Origin: JACQHC01 sp035559715
GTDB taxonomy: Bacteria > Gemmatimonadota > Gemmatimonadetes > Gemmatimonadales > GWC2-71-9
Direction: 5' to 3'
Assembly: GCA_035559715.1 (NCBI GenBank)
Contig: DATMAW010000138.1
Span: forward strand, 1 to 23,947
Length of the DNA: 23,947 nt
Part shown: positions 7,816 to 14,578 of the stretch, one piece after another
Numbering within the stretch: position 1 is the stretch's first letter
How the letters are laid out: every line of letters starts with the position of its first letter
Position numbers and translations under genes: made by a program
Notes under the pieces: generated by a model
The model's input: the letters and a program-made list of their open reading frames with translations, nothing else
Databases searched by the model: none
Told to the model about the DNA's origin: nothing

Positions 7816-7956
7816 GGCGAGGAGTGACGAGCAGGGCGAGAGAACGCGGGGAGCGGGAGCGGCACCGATCGGGCTGCCCAAGAGCGATGCCAGCGTGTAT
7901 TCTGTGGGTGTGTTCCCTCACCGCCCCTCCTCGTCACTCCTCGCCCCTACTCGTCC
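7816..7956. repeat. 16-bp perfect long-range inverted repeat with 10-bp tandem units
   Basis: GGCGAGGAGTGACGAG (7816-7831) is the exact reverse complement of 7930-7945. The arms are 98 bp apart. The right side consists of three 10-bp units in register: CTCCTCGTCA (7927-7936), CTCCTCGCCC (7937-7946), CTACTCGTCC (7947-7956). It fills the gap between the ZIP and trxC genes, which read in the same direction. It could end zip transcription or fold in the trxC leader. Confidence 0.75.
7898..7903 (+). promoter_or_regulatory. trxC: candidate -10 box for trxC
   Basis: TATTCT (7898-7903) lies about 95 nt before the trxC ATG with a poor -35 (TGCCCA) at 17-bp spacing. A transcript starting here would carry only the right arm of the 7816-7956 repeat. 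Confidence 0.25.
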
Positions 7957-7998
7957 GTTCATGGAACCACGACCAGACCAGGGAGATCTGAGTTTCCT

Positions 7999-8421
7999 AT
8001 GCCCAACGCCACGCTCGCGTGTCAATTCTGCAGCACGCTGAACAAGGTTGATCTGGCCCGCCACGATCAGCGCCCCAAGTGCGCCGAATGCGGTAAACCG
8101 TTTCTGCTGGACCGGCCGGTGAAAGTGGATGAGCAGCACTTCGATGCCACGGTGCTCAAGGCCGAGGTGCCCGTGCTGGTGGACTTTTACGCCGACTGGT
8201 GCGGGCCGTGCCGCATGATGGCGCCGGTCCTGGACGAAATCGCGCGCGACAAAGCGGGCAAACTGCTCGTGGCCAAGGTGGACACCGACCGCGCCCAGCA
8301 GATCAGCATGCGATACGGCATCCGCTCCATACCGTACTTCGCCCGATTCGAGAACGGGCAGGTGGTGAAGCACGTCGTGGGGGCCGTGGGACGGGAGGCG
8401 TTGAAGGATCTGGCGGCCTGA
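7999..8421 (+). CDS. trxC: thioredoxin 2 (zinc-binding TrxC)
   Basis: A cytosolic disulfide reductase of the thioredoxin-2 type. An N-terminal zinc ribbon is given by two CxxC pairs, C8/C11 and C28/C31, ahead of a thioredoxin fold. That fold has the active site WCGPC (67-71) and the cis-proline P112 in SIPYF. The 140-aa length matches E. coli Trx2 (139 aa). In E. coli this type is part of the oxidative-stress response; here no regulator site is evident. AGGGAGA stands 13 nt before the ATG at 7999 as a Shine-Dalgarno. It is convergent with the aminotransferase gene across a repeat-built hairpin. Confidence 0.95.
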   Translation: MPNATLACQFCSTLNKVDLARHDQRPKCAECGKPFLLDRPVKVDEQHFDATVLKAEVPVLVDFYADWCGPCRMMAPVLDEIARDKAGKLLVAKVDTDRAQQISMRYGIRSIPYFARFENGQVVKHVVGAVGREALKDLAA

Positions 8422-8435
8422 CACAAGAGGCCTAC

Positions 8436-8478
8436 GGAGTGAGCGGTGAGGAGTAGCCACCGCGGTCCCGCTCACTCC
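8436..8478. terminator. bidirectional hairpin between trxC and the aminotransferase gene
   Basis: GGAGTGAGCGG (8436-8446) pairs perfectly with CCGCTCACTCC (8468-8478) around a 21-nt loop. Similar words continue to the right (CTCGCCCCTCACGCC, 8478-8492). It lies between two convergent stop codons, the expected place for a shared terminator. There is no T tract on either strand. Confidence 0.6.
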
Positions 8479-8517
8479 TCGCCCCTCACGCCTTACGCCG
8501 TTTGAGCCCCCGCCGTT

Positions 8518-9810
8518 TCATACCATCCCCCGCCTGATCACCCCTTCCACCGCCGCGGCAAACGTATCGACTTCCTGCAGCGTCGTGTACACGTTCGGGG
8601 TGACACGAATGCCCGGGCACGCCGGGTGACCGATGCCCGTGACGATGATGCGGTGCTTCTCAAACAGATAATCGGCAAGCTTCCCCGATTCGATCCCTTC
8701 GATCCCGACGTTGGCCAGTCCGCACGACATCGCCGGGTCGTAACTCGTGTACAGTTTCACCCGCGGCTGACCGTCCAGCCGTTTCATCCATCGGTCTCTC
8801 AGATACCTGAGCCGCGCGGCCTTTCGCTCAATCCCGATGCCCTCGTGGAACGTGAGCGCTTCGGCGATCGCGTTGTGGTTCGCCGCGGGATGGGTACCGA
8901 TCTCCTCGAATTTCCGGATGTTGTCGTCCATGGTGTCGGGCGCCGCCATCAACGGCCACAGCCCCCGGATCTTGGAGCGGCGCACGTACAGGAACCCGGT
9001 CCCGATCGGCGCCAGCAGCCATTTGTGGAGCGAGGTCCCGTAGTAATCCACGTCAATCTCGTCCCGCGTGAACGGGAAATGCGCGAACGCGTGGGCGCCG
9101 TCCACGATGGCCTCGATGCCGCGCGAACGGGCAAGCTGACAGATCTCCTTCACCGGGAAGATCTGCCCGTTCAGGTTGTTGATGTGAACGAAGTGGATCA
9201 CCCGCGTCTTCGGCGTGATGCCTTTGCGGAACATGTCTACCAGGTACTCCATGCTCGGCGCCGGCACCGGGTGCGACACCTGCTTCAGGACGATTCCGTC
9301 GCGACGCACCCGCTGCTGCCACGTCGTGAGCATGCGGCCGTAGTCCTGGTCGGTCGTCAGAACCTCGTCCCCCGGCTTCAGATTCAGGCCGAACTGGCAG
9401 ATCTCCAGCGCCTCGCTCGCGTTGCGCGTGATGGCCATTTCCTCCGGGTCGCAGCCGAACGCCCGGGCTAATCCGCGACGCACGCTCTCGATCTGCGGCT
9501 CCAGATGACGCCACATGTGATACACGGGGACCTGATTGGAATACTCCAGGTGTCGCCGCAGCGCGTCCTGGACGACGCGGGGACTGGGGCACACGCCGCC
9601 GTTGTTGAGGTTGATCAGCGTGCGATCTGTGTCGAACGCCAGCTGGATCTCGTGCCAGTAGTCCTCGTCTGCGGCCACGTCCTCCGGCGTTCGATCGCGC
9701 ACGAACTCGCCGGCGCGCCATACGCGCTCTACCGAGTCATCTCGCAGCGCCGGCACCGCAGCGGGGACGGCGAGGACGGAACGAAGGAATTGACGGCGGC
9801 TGGTGATCAC
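8518..9810 (-). CDS. Tat-exported class V aminotransferase-like PLP enzyme
   Basis: A fold-type I PLP protein related to class V aminotransferases (cysteine desulfurase / isopenicillin-N-epimerase-like branch). The N terminus carries a twin-arginine signal, SRRQFLRS (4-11), then a short hydrophobic stretch (12-22), so it is probably exported folded with PLP already bound. Visible PLP-site elements are TRNASEAL (128-135) for the phosphate, VDGAHAFAHF (236-245) with the ring-nitrogen aspartate D237, and SLHKWLLAPIGTG (260-272) with Schiff-base lysine K263. At 430 aa it is of usual family length plus signal. The GTG at 9810 is supported by GGAG 6 nt upstream and by the Tat motif beginning at once. 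It lies 91 bp downstream of SURF1 on the same strand. Substrate unknown. Confidence 0.88.
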   Translation of the reverse strand: MITSRRQFLRSVLAVPAAVPALRDDSVERVWRAGEFVRDRTPEDVAADEDYWHEIQLAFDTDRTLINLNNGGVCPSPRVVQDALRRHLEYSNQVPVYHMWRHLEPQIESVRRGLARAFGCDPEEMAITRNASEALEICQFGLNLKPGDEVLTTDQDYGRMLTTWQQRVRRDGIVLKQVSHPVPAPSMEYLVDMFRKGITPKTRVIHFVHINNLNGQIFPVKEICQLARSRGIEAIVDGAHAFAHFPFTRDEIDVDYYGTSLHKWLLAPIGTGFLYVRRSKIRGLWPLMAAPDTMDDNIRKFEEIGTHPAANHNAIAEALTFHEGIGIERKAARLRYLRDRWMKRLDGQPRVKLYTSYDPAMSCGLANVGIEGIESGKLADYLFEKHRIIVTGIGHPACPGIRVTPNVYTTLQEVDTFAAAVEGVIRRGMV

Positions 9811-9892
9811 GGCGGACTCCGATGCGATGGCGTGGTGCGACAGTGGGGCCCGGAACGGCCGGTGTCAATGGGACGTGCACCGCCGCGGCCAC

Positions 9893-9932
9893 CATCGCCT
9901 GTCATCGTCCGGCATCGTCCGGCATGGCCTGC
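9893..9932. repeat. 10-bp tandem words overlapping the SURF1 stop codon
   Basis: Four 10-bp units follow in register: CATCGCCTGT (9893-9902), CATCGTCCGG (9903-9912), CATCGTCCGG (9913-9922) and CATGGCCTGC (9923-9932). The SURF1 stop codon (9902-9904) and the codons for its last residues, MPDDAGR, lie inside the array. The word resembles those at 3457 and 19521. Confidence 0.75.
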
Positions 9933-10618
9933 CTTCTCAACGCGCGCGTCAGCGCCACCGATCCCACCAGCGCAATCAGGGCGAACGCAAACCACTGGAT
10001 CGCGTACGACAGGTGCGGTCCCGCCGTCCGCTCGGGCAACGGCACCGGGCGCAGGATGGAATGCGTCGAGTCGGCGCGGCGCAGGATCACGGGCAGCAGG
10101 GGGTACGGGAAGCGGGGCCCGAGAAGCGCCGGGTCAATGCCGCGGACGTGCAGGGGCCAGCTCTCCTCCCCCGCTGAGCCCGGCCCTCGGGGGACGAGCA
10201 ACACGCCCTCAACCGACGCTGTTTCTTGCTCCACGAGCGCCCCAAGGTCCGCCGTCCGACCATCTGCCGCCGGCACCCAACCACGCTCGACCAGCACGGC
10301 ACTGCCGTCGGCGAGCCGCAGCGGTGTTACGACGTGCACGCCCGGCCGCCCATCGAGCGGCCGCGCAACGACGATGATCTCCCTCGTGAAATCGAAGCGC
10401 CCCGTGAGCCGCGCGCGCCGATAATCCAGCGCATCCGGGGCCACGGCGAAAGCCGCAACGCTGTCGGCGCCGAGGACCGGCCGCGAGAGCTGCGCGGCCA
10501 CGCGGGCGTTGGCGCCTCGCCGCTGTGCCAGGCGATCCAGCTGCCAGAATCCGAGTCGCACACACACCACCGCGGCCAGAACGCCCGCGAGCAAGACGAT
10601 GTACGGCTTGCGGTTCAT
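9902..10618 (-). CDS. SURF1-family cytochrome oxidase assembly protein
   Basis: A membrane protein that helps mature heme-copper (aa3-type) terminal oxidase. One helix is at each end (~6-20 and ~207-226) with a periplasmic domain between. Family hallmarks are RLGFWQLDR (21-29), PGVHVVTPL (92-100), VERGWVP (110-116) and HLSYAIQWF (202-210), the last containing the conserved His near the second helix. The 238-aa length is normal. The ATG at 10618 has AGGG shortly upstream. SURF1 genes usually sit with ctaA/ctaB or cox genes, but none is in this window. The C-terminal residues MPDDAGR are read from the 10-bp repeat array, so the tail probably has no conserved role. Confidence 0.93.
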   Translation of the reverse strand: MNRKPYIVLLAGVLAAVVCVRLGFWQLDRLAQRRGANARVAAQLSRPVLGADSVAAFAVAPDALDYRRARLTGRFDFTREIIVVARPLDGRPGVHVVTPLRLADGSAVLVERGWVPAADGRTADLGALVEQETASVEGVLLVPRGPGSAGEESWPLHVRGIDPALLGPRFPYPLLPVILRRADSTHSILRPVPLPERTAGPHLSYAIQWFAFALIALVGSVALTRALRRQAMPDDAGR

Positions 10619-10690
10619 TCAGCCCTACCCTTGCCAAGTGACGCCCCGAGCGCCACCTTAGCCGATCCTCTTTCCCCGTCCGGTGTCCAT

Positions 10691-12259
10691 TTGCGGAGTC
10701 TCCGCGTCGGTATCATTGACCTCGTAACCAAGGGCCCCACACAAGCGCTGTACGCACGCGTCATGCACGCCAACCTGGCGAGCATCATGCCCCAGGTGGT
10801 CGGGGTGTGGTGTGAGGAAGAAGGTCACCGGGTCGAGTTCCTGTGCTACACCGGGTTCGAAAACCTTCTCGAAGAGCTGCCCACCGACCTCGACATTGTG
10901 TTCGTTGGCGCATTCACGCAGGCGGCGCAGCTCGCATACGCCATCTCCAATCTGTTCCGCCAGCGCGGCGTGGTGACCGTGCTGGGCGGGCCGCACGCGC
11001 GCTGCTACCCGGACGACGCCCTGCGGTATTTCGACTACGTCCTCGGCTTCACCGACAAGGCAACGCTCCAGGAGGTGCTGCGCGACTGCTCCCGTCACCG
11101 GCCGCTCGGCATCCATCTCTCGGCCGCGCGACAGCCGACCGTCCTGCCCGGTGTGCGCGAGCGCTGGCGCTTCATCGAACAGACGCTGCGCAAGGCGCCC
11201 ACGATCAAGATTGTCCCGATGCTCGGCAGCCTCGGGTGCCCGTACACGTGCAGCTTTTGCATTGACTCCGAGGTGGACTTCGCGCCGCTCAGCTTCGAAC
11301 AGATGAGCGAAGACCTCCGATTCCTGCTCACGAAATACCGGCGTCCCAGAGTCGCGTGGCATGACCCCAATTTCGGCGTCCGGTTCGACGAGTGCATGGA
11401 CGCCATCGAGCGCGCCGTCCCGCCCGGGCGAATCGACTTCATCGCTGAAAGCTCGCTGTCGTTGCTGTCGGAGCCTCGCCTCCAGCGCCTGCAACGGAAC
11501 GGCTTCAAGGCCATCCTTCCCGGGATCGAGTCGTGGTACGACCTGGGGAACAAGTCGAAGACCGGACGCCATCGCGGAATGGACAAGGTCCGGCAGGTCG
11601 CCGATCACGTCAACCTGATCATGCGGCACATCCCGTACGTGCAGGCGAACTTCGTCCTCGGCCTGGACGTGGACGAGGGCGACGAGCCATTCGAGTTGAC
11701 CAAGCGGTTCCTGGATCTCGCCCCCGGCGCGTTCCCCGGGTATTCGCTCCTGAGCGCGTTCGGCCAGGCGGCGCCGCTCAATCTTGAGTACCAGCGGATG
11801 GGCCGCGTGCTGCCGTTCCCGTTCCACTTCCTCAACAACAACCACGCCATGAACGTGCGCCCGAAGAATTACGAGTGGCGGACGTTCTACGATCACGTCA
11901 TTGATCTTTCGCGCTATACGTTCTCGTGGCGGGCCATCGCGCGGCGGTTCTTCGCGGTGCGCGAGCGCGTCCCTCGCTGGATGAACGTGGTGCGCGCCGT
12001 ATCGTCGGAAGGATTCGGCCGGATTCGATACTACTCGCTCATTCGCCGGCTGCTCGACACCGACCGCGCCGTGCGCCAGTTCTTCGAGGGCGAGACGCAC
12101 GTCATTCCTCGGTTCTACGTGGACCGCGTGAGAAACGACCTTGGAGCCCTGTGGCGACTGCTGCCGCACGGCGCCCTGGAGCACGATCATACGGCGTATC
12201 TGCGCAAGCAGGGAGGCATGGTGCAGCTGTCCATCGCGGCAGCCTCGCCCACGGACTGA
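10691..12259 (+). CDS. radical SAM protein with B12-binding-like N-terminal domain
   Basis: An [4Fe-4S] radical SAM enzyme of unknown reaction. The N-terminal ~140 residues look like a Rossmann-type B12-binding domain: VGIIDL (6-11), DLDIVFVGAF (67-75), VVTVLGGPHA (94-103), FDYVLGF (114-120). The DxHxxG cobalamin-ligand motif is not present, as in other class B radical SAM proteins. The cluster motif CxxxCxxC is GCPYTCSFC (C183, C187, C190 counting from TTG 10691). A long C-terminal part (~380-522) is helical, basic and unrecognised. The start is uncertain: the frame is open from 10226, antisense to SURF1, with no ATG after that point until inside the domain. TTG 10691 lies just before RSLRVGIID; TTG 10631 is the alternative. 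No partner gene adjoins it, so no pathway can be named. Confidence 0.83.
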   Translation: MRSLRVGIIDLVTKGPTQALYARVMHANLASIMPQVVGVWCEEEGHRVEFLCYTGFENLLEELPTDLDIVFVGAFTQAAQLAYAISNLFRQRGVVTVLGGPHARCYPDDALRYFDYVLGFTDKATLQEVLRDCSRHRPLGIHLSAARQPTVLPGVRERWRFIEQTLRKAPTIKIVPMLGSLGCPYTCSFCIDSEVDFAPLSFEQMSEDLRFLLTKYRRPRVAWHDPNFGVRFDECMDAIERAVPPGRIDFIAESSLSLLSEPRLQRLQRNGFKAILPGIESWYDLGNKSKTGRHRGMDKVRQVADHVNLIMRHIPYVQANFVLGLDVDEGDEPFELTKRFLDLAPGAFPGYSLLSAFGQAAPLNLEYQRMGRVLPFPFHFLNNNHAMNVRPKNYEWRTFYDHVIDLSRYTFSWRAIARRFFAVRERVPRWMNVVRAVSSEGFGRIRYYSLIRRLLDTDRAVRQFFEGETHVIPRFYVDRVRNDLGALWRLLPHGALEHDHTAYLRKQGGMVQLSIAAASPTD

Positions 12260-12261
12260 AC

Positions 12262-12312
12262 GGGCGGCGTGGCAACGAGCGCGGTATCGCGCGGCATCGC
12301 CTGACGCCGCCC
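12262..12312. terminator. bidirectional two-level hairpin between the radical SAM gene and rpiA
   Basis: GGGCGGCGT (12262-12270) pairs perfectly with ACGCCGCCC (12304-12312). Inside the loop GCGCG (12279-12283) pairs with CGCGC (12288-12292) over a GTAT tetraloop. It occupies the 70-bp gap between two convergent genes. No T tract. Confidence 0.65.
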
Positions 12313-12329
12313 AAGGGCGCCCGTGTTCG

Positions 12330-13001
12330 TCAGCCTCCCCCGACAATCACCTCCGGCTTGAACCCGAGGAACAGCCCGGTCTCGATCACCCCCGCGCGCG
12401 ACTTGAGCACGTGATGAACGCGGGCCGCGTCGGCAATCCCGCCGGAAAAGCTGCAGTCGATGATGTAATGCCCCTCGTCGGTGCGGTAGGGATCCCCGCG
12501 TTCGTCCACTCGCAGGTGAGGATCGCCGCCCAGGTCGCGCATTACGGCCTCGTGTAGCGGCCACCCAAAGCGGACGACTTCCACCGGGAGCGCGCGCGTG
12601 GCCCCCAGTCGCGGCACCAGCTTCGACGGGTCCACGACGATGACGAGCTTGTGCGACGCCCCCGCGACGATCTTCTCCCACAACAGCGCCCCGCCGTGGC
12701 CCTTGATAAGGTTGCCGTCCGGATCCACTTCGTCCGCCCCGTCAATCGTGAGGTCCACGGCGGAGTGATGGTCGAGCGTGGAGACCGGTACACCGCTCGC
12801 GGCGGCGAGATCGCGCGTGGCGCGGGACGTGGGAATCCCTACGACGTCTCGCAGCTGCCCGCTCGCGAGGCGCCGGCCGATTTCCTCCACGGCAAAGCGG
12901 GCGGTGGAACCCGTGCCGAGTCCCACCACCATTCCCGACTGAACCTGCTGGACCGCTCGAAGGGCCGCGGCCCGCTTGGCCTCCACTCGTGAGTCGGTCA
13001 C
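12330..13001 (-). CDS. rpiA: ribose-5-phosphate isomerase A
   Basis: Interconverts ribose 5-phosphate and ribulose 5-phosphate in the cytosolic pentose phosphate pathway. Family motifs are complete: GLGTGST (27-33) and TSRATRDLA (58-66) for the phosphate, LTIDGADEVD (84-93) with the catalytic Asp, and KGHGGALLWEK (100-110) with the catalytic Glu and Lys. The 223-aa length fits RpiA (~220). The GTG at 13001 overlaps the pgi stop codon as GTGA (12998-13001), so translation is probably coupled to pgi. It is the last gene of tkt-pgi-rpiA. The frame is open upstream into pgi, but family homology starts a few residues after the GTG. Confidence 0.96.
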   Translation of the reverse strand: MTDSRVEAKRAAALRAVQQVQSGMVVGLGTGSTARFAVEEIGRRLASGQLRDVVGIPTSRATRDLAAASGVPVSTLDHHSAVDLTIDGADEVDPDGNLIKGHGGALLWEKIVAGASHKLVIVVDPSKLVPRLGATRALPVEVVRFGWPLHEAVMRDLGGDPHLRVDERGDPYRTDEGHYIIDCSFSGGIADAARVHHVLKSRAGVIETGLFLGFKPEVIVGGG

Positions 13002-14578
13002 GCGTAGTTGACCTGTTCCAGAGTCTCGAGCGACGTCACCTTGACGGCCACGCGACCGCGAGCGCGCAGCGCCGCGAGGTCGCCTTCCGCCTGCGCGGTC
13101 ATGAGCGCGCCGAAACTGTAGGGCTCGCCGGGAATCGGTAAGTCCCGCTCCGGGCTCGGAACCACGAACACGAATCGCCCTGAGGCCGGACCGCCCTTGT
13201 GGAGCTGCCCCGTGGAGTGGAGGTAGCGCGGGCCGAACGCCGGCGTCACGGGAACGCCCAGCCGATCGCGCCATCGCCCCGCCACCTTGACCAGCCGCGC
13301 GGCATGCTCGGGCGTGTCGGGCACGTACGCCAGCAGCGCCACGTACTCGCCGGGCCGCAGGCCGGCCATGGCGCGCTCGACCTCCTCCGCCGTCACCGCC
13401 GGACACGGCGCGCCTCCGCCCGAAAGCATGGCGCTGGTATTCGCCTTGCTCTCGGCCACGTTCGGCTGATCGAATGGGTTCACCCCCAGAATGGCGCACG
13501 CCACCGCGGTGGCGAACTCCCAGCGGTAAAACTCGGCCCCAAGACTCTCGGGACCGTCGAGCGTCATGCGAACGACCGGATGGCCGCCCGCCGCCAGCTG
13601 ATCCAGCCCCTGGTCGGCGAGGCTCGGAGCCTCGTCCGCGAGCGCCACGCGCACGAACAGCCGATCCGATCCGTACACGTTCAGGGCGCCGAGGGGCTCA
13701 CCCACCACGGGCACGATCCCCTTGCCGCTCTTGCCCGTGCTCTCCGCCACGAGCTGCTCGATCCACGTGCCCAAGCGACCGGTCGCCGCGGAATCCATCA
13801 ATGTGAGCTTGTCGCGCCCGGCAGCGGCCGCCTCGGCGATGACGGCGCCCAGCCGGGCACCGGGATTGTCCCCGGCATCCGGGATACGACAGGACGCGGC
13901 CATCGTGGCGCCCCGCTCCAGCACGGCGCGAACGTCCGCTCCGGCGAGCGCGCCCGGCACCAGCCCGAAGGGCGACAGGGCCGAGTAGCGCCCTCCCACG
14001 TCGGGCGGCGACTCGAAGGTCCGGCGAAATCCGCGCGCCGCCGCGAGCGTGGCGAGCGGGCTTCCGGGATCGGTGATGGCGATGAACTGGCTCCCCCTCC
14101 CCCCGAGCACATCCCAGTAGTGCCGGAAGAAACTCGCCGTCTCGATCGTCGAACCCGATTTGGACGCGATCACGCACAGCGTGCACGCCGCCTCGCACGC
14201 GCCATCAATCCCGGAGACGGCGTCCGGGTGCGTGCTGTCCAGCATCGCGAACGACGGCCAGTCCTTTCGGGGCCCGAACGCCCGCGCCAGCACGTCGGGG
14301 GCGAGGCTGGAGCCACCCATGCCGCACAACACTACGTGCCGGAACTCCCGCGCCACGTCACGCGCGAACTGCTCGAATGACGCGACGTCGCGCGCGGACC
14401 GCTCGGGCAATTCCAACCACCCAAGCCGATCCGCGAGCTCGGGCGTGTTCGCGTCTCCACCCCATACGGACGGGTCCTTCGCCCAGATCCGCTGGACGAC
14501 GCGCTCTCGTTGCAGCGCCGCAAGTCGCGCCGAAACGCGCGCTTCGAGCGAGCCCAGGGAAGCGGAAATCTCACTCAT
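12998..14578 (-). CDS. pgi: glucose-6-phosphate isomerase of the type found in transaldolase-Pgi fusions
   Basis: Interconverts glucose 6-phosphate and fructose 6-phosphate. Two SIS-type sugar-phosphate sites are visible: GMGGSSLAP (86-94) and SKSGSTIET (139-147), followed by PPDVGGRYSALSPFGL (191-206) and later WIEQLVAESTGKSGKG. The N-terminal helix with IWAKDPSVWG (31-40) and the DVGGRYSALS segment resemble, as far as I recall, the isomerase half of bifunctional transaldolase/Pgi proteins rather than the ~550-aa E. coli type. No transaldolase domain is attached here and no tal gene is in the window. Length 526 aa. The ATG at 14578 overlaps the tkt stop as ATGA (14575-14578). The frame continues upstream to 14722 inside tkt, which I discount. 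Confidence 0.92.
   Translation of the reverse strand: MSEISASLGSLEARVSARLAALQRERVVQRIWAKDPSVWGGDANTPELADRLGWLELPERSARDVASFEQFARDVAREFRHVVLCGMGGSSLAPDVLARAFGPRKDWPSFAMLDSTHPDAVSGIDGACEAACTLCVIASKSGSTIETASFFRHYWDVLGGRGSQFIAITDPGSPLATLAAARGFRRTFESPPDVGGRYSALSPFGLVPGALAGADVRAVLERGATMAASCRIPDAGDNPGARLGAVIAEAAAAGRDKLTLMDSAATGRLGTWIEQLVAESTGKSGKGIVPVVGEPLGALNVYGSDRLFVRVALADEAPSLADQGLDQLAAGGHPVVRMTLDGPESLGAEFYRWEFATAVACAILGVNPFDQPNVAESKANTSAMLSGGGAPCPAVTAEEVERAMAGLRPGEYVALLAYVPDTPEHAARLVKVAGRWRDRLGVPVTPAFGPRYLHSTGQLHKGGPASGRFVFVVPSPERDLPIPGEPYSFGALMTAQAEGDLAALRARGRVAVKVTSLETLEQVNYA

Noticed and set aside
10226..10690. Possible 155-residue N-terminal extension of the radical SAM protein
   Set aside because: It is antisense to SURF1, has shadow-like composition and shows no domain; the recognisable domain begins right after TTG 10691.
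10658..12346. 562-codon open frame on the minus strand, antisense to the radical SAM gene
   Set aside because: Its translation is rich in Arg, His, Glu and Val with no recognisable domain, while the plus strand encodes a clear radical SAM protein. Long antisense frames are expected at this GC content.
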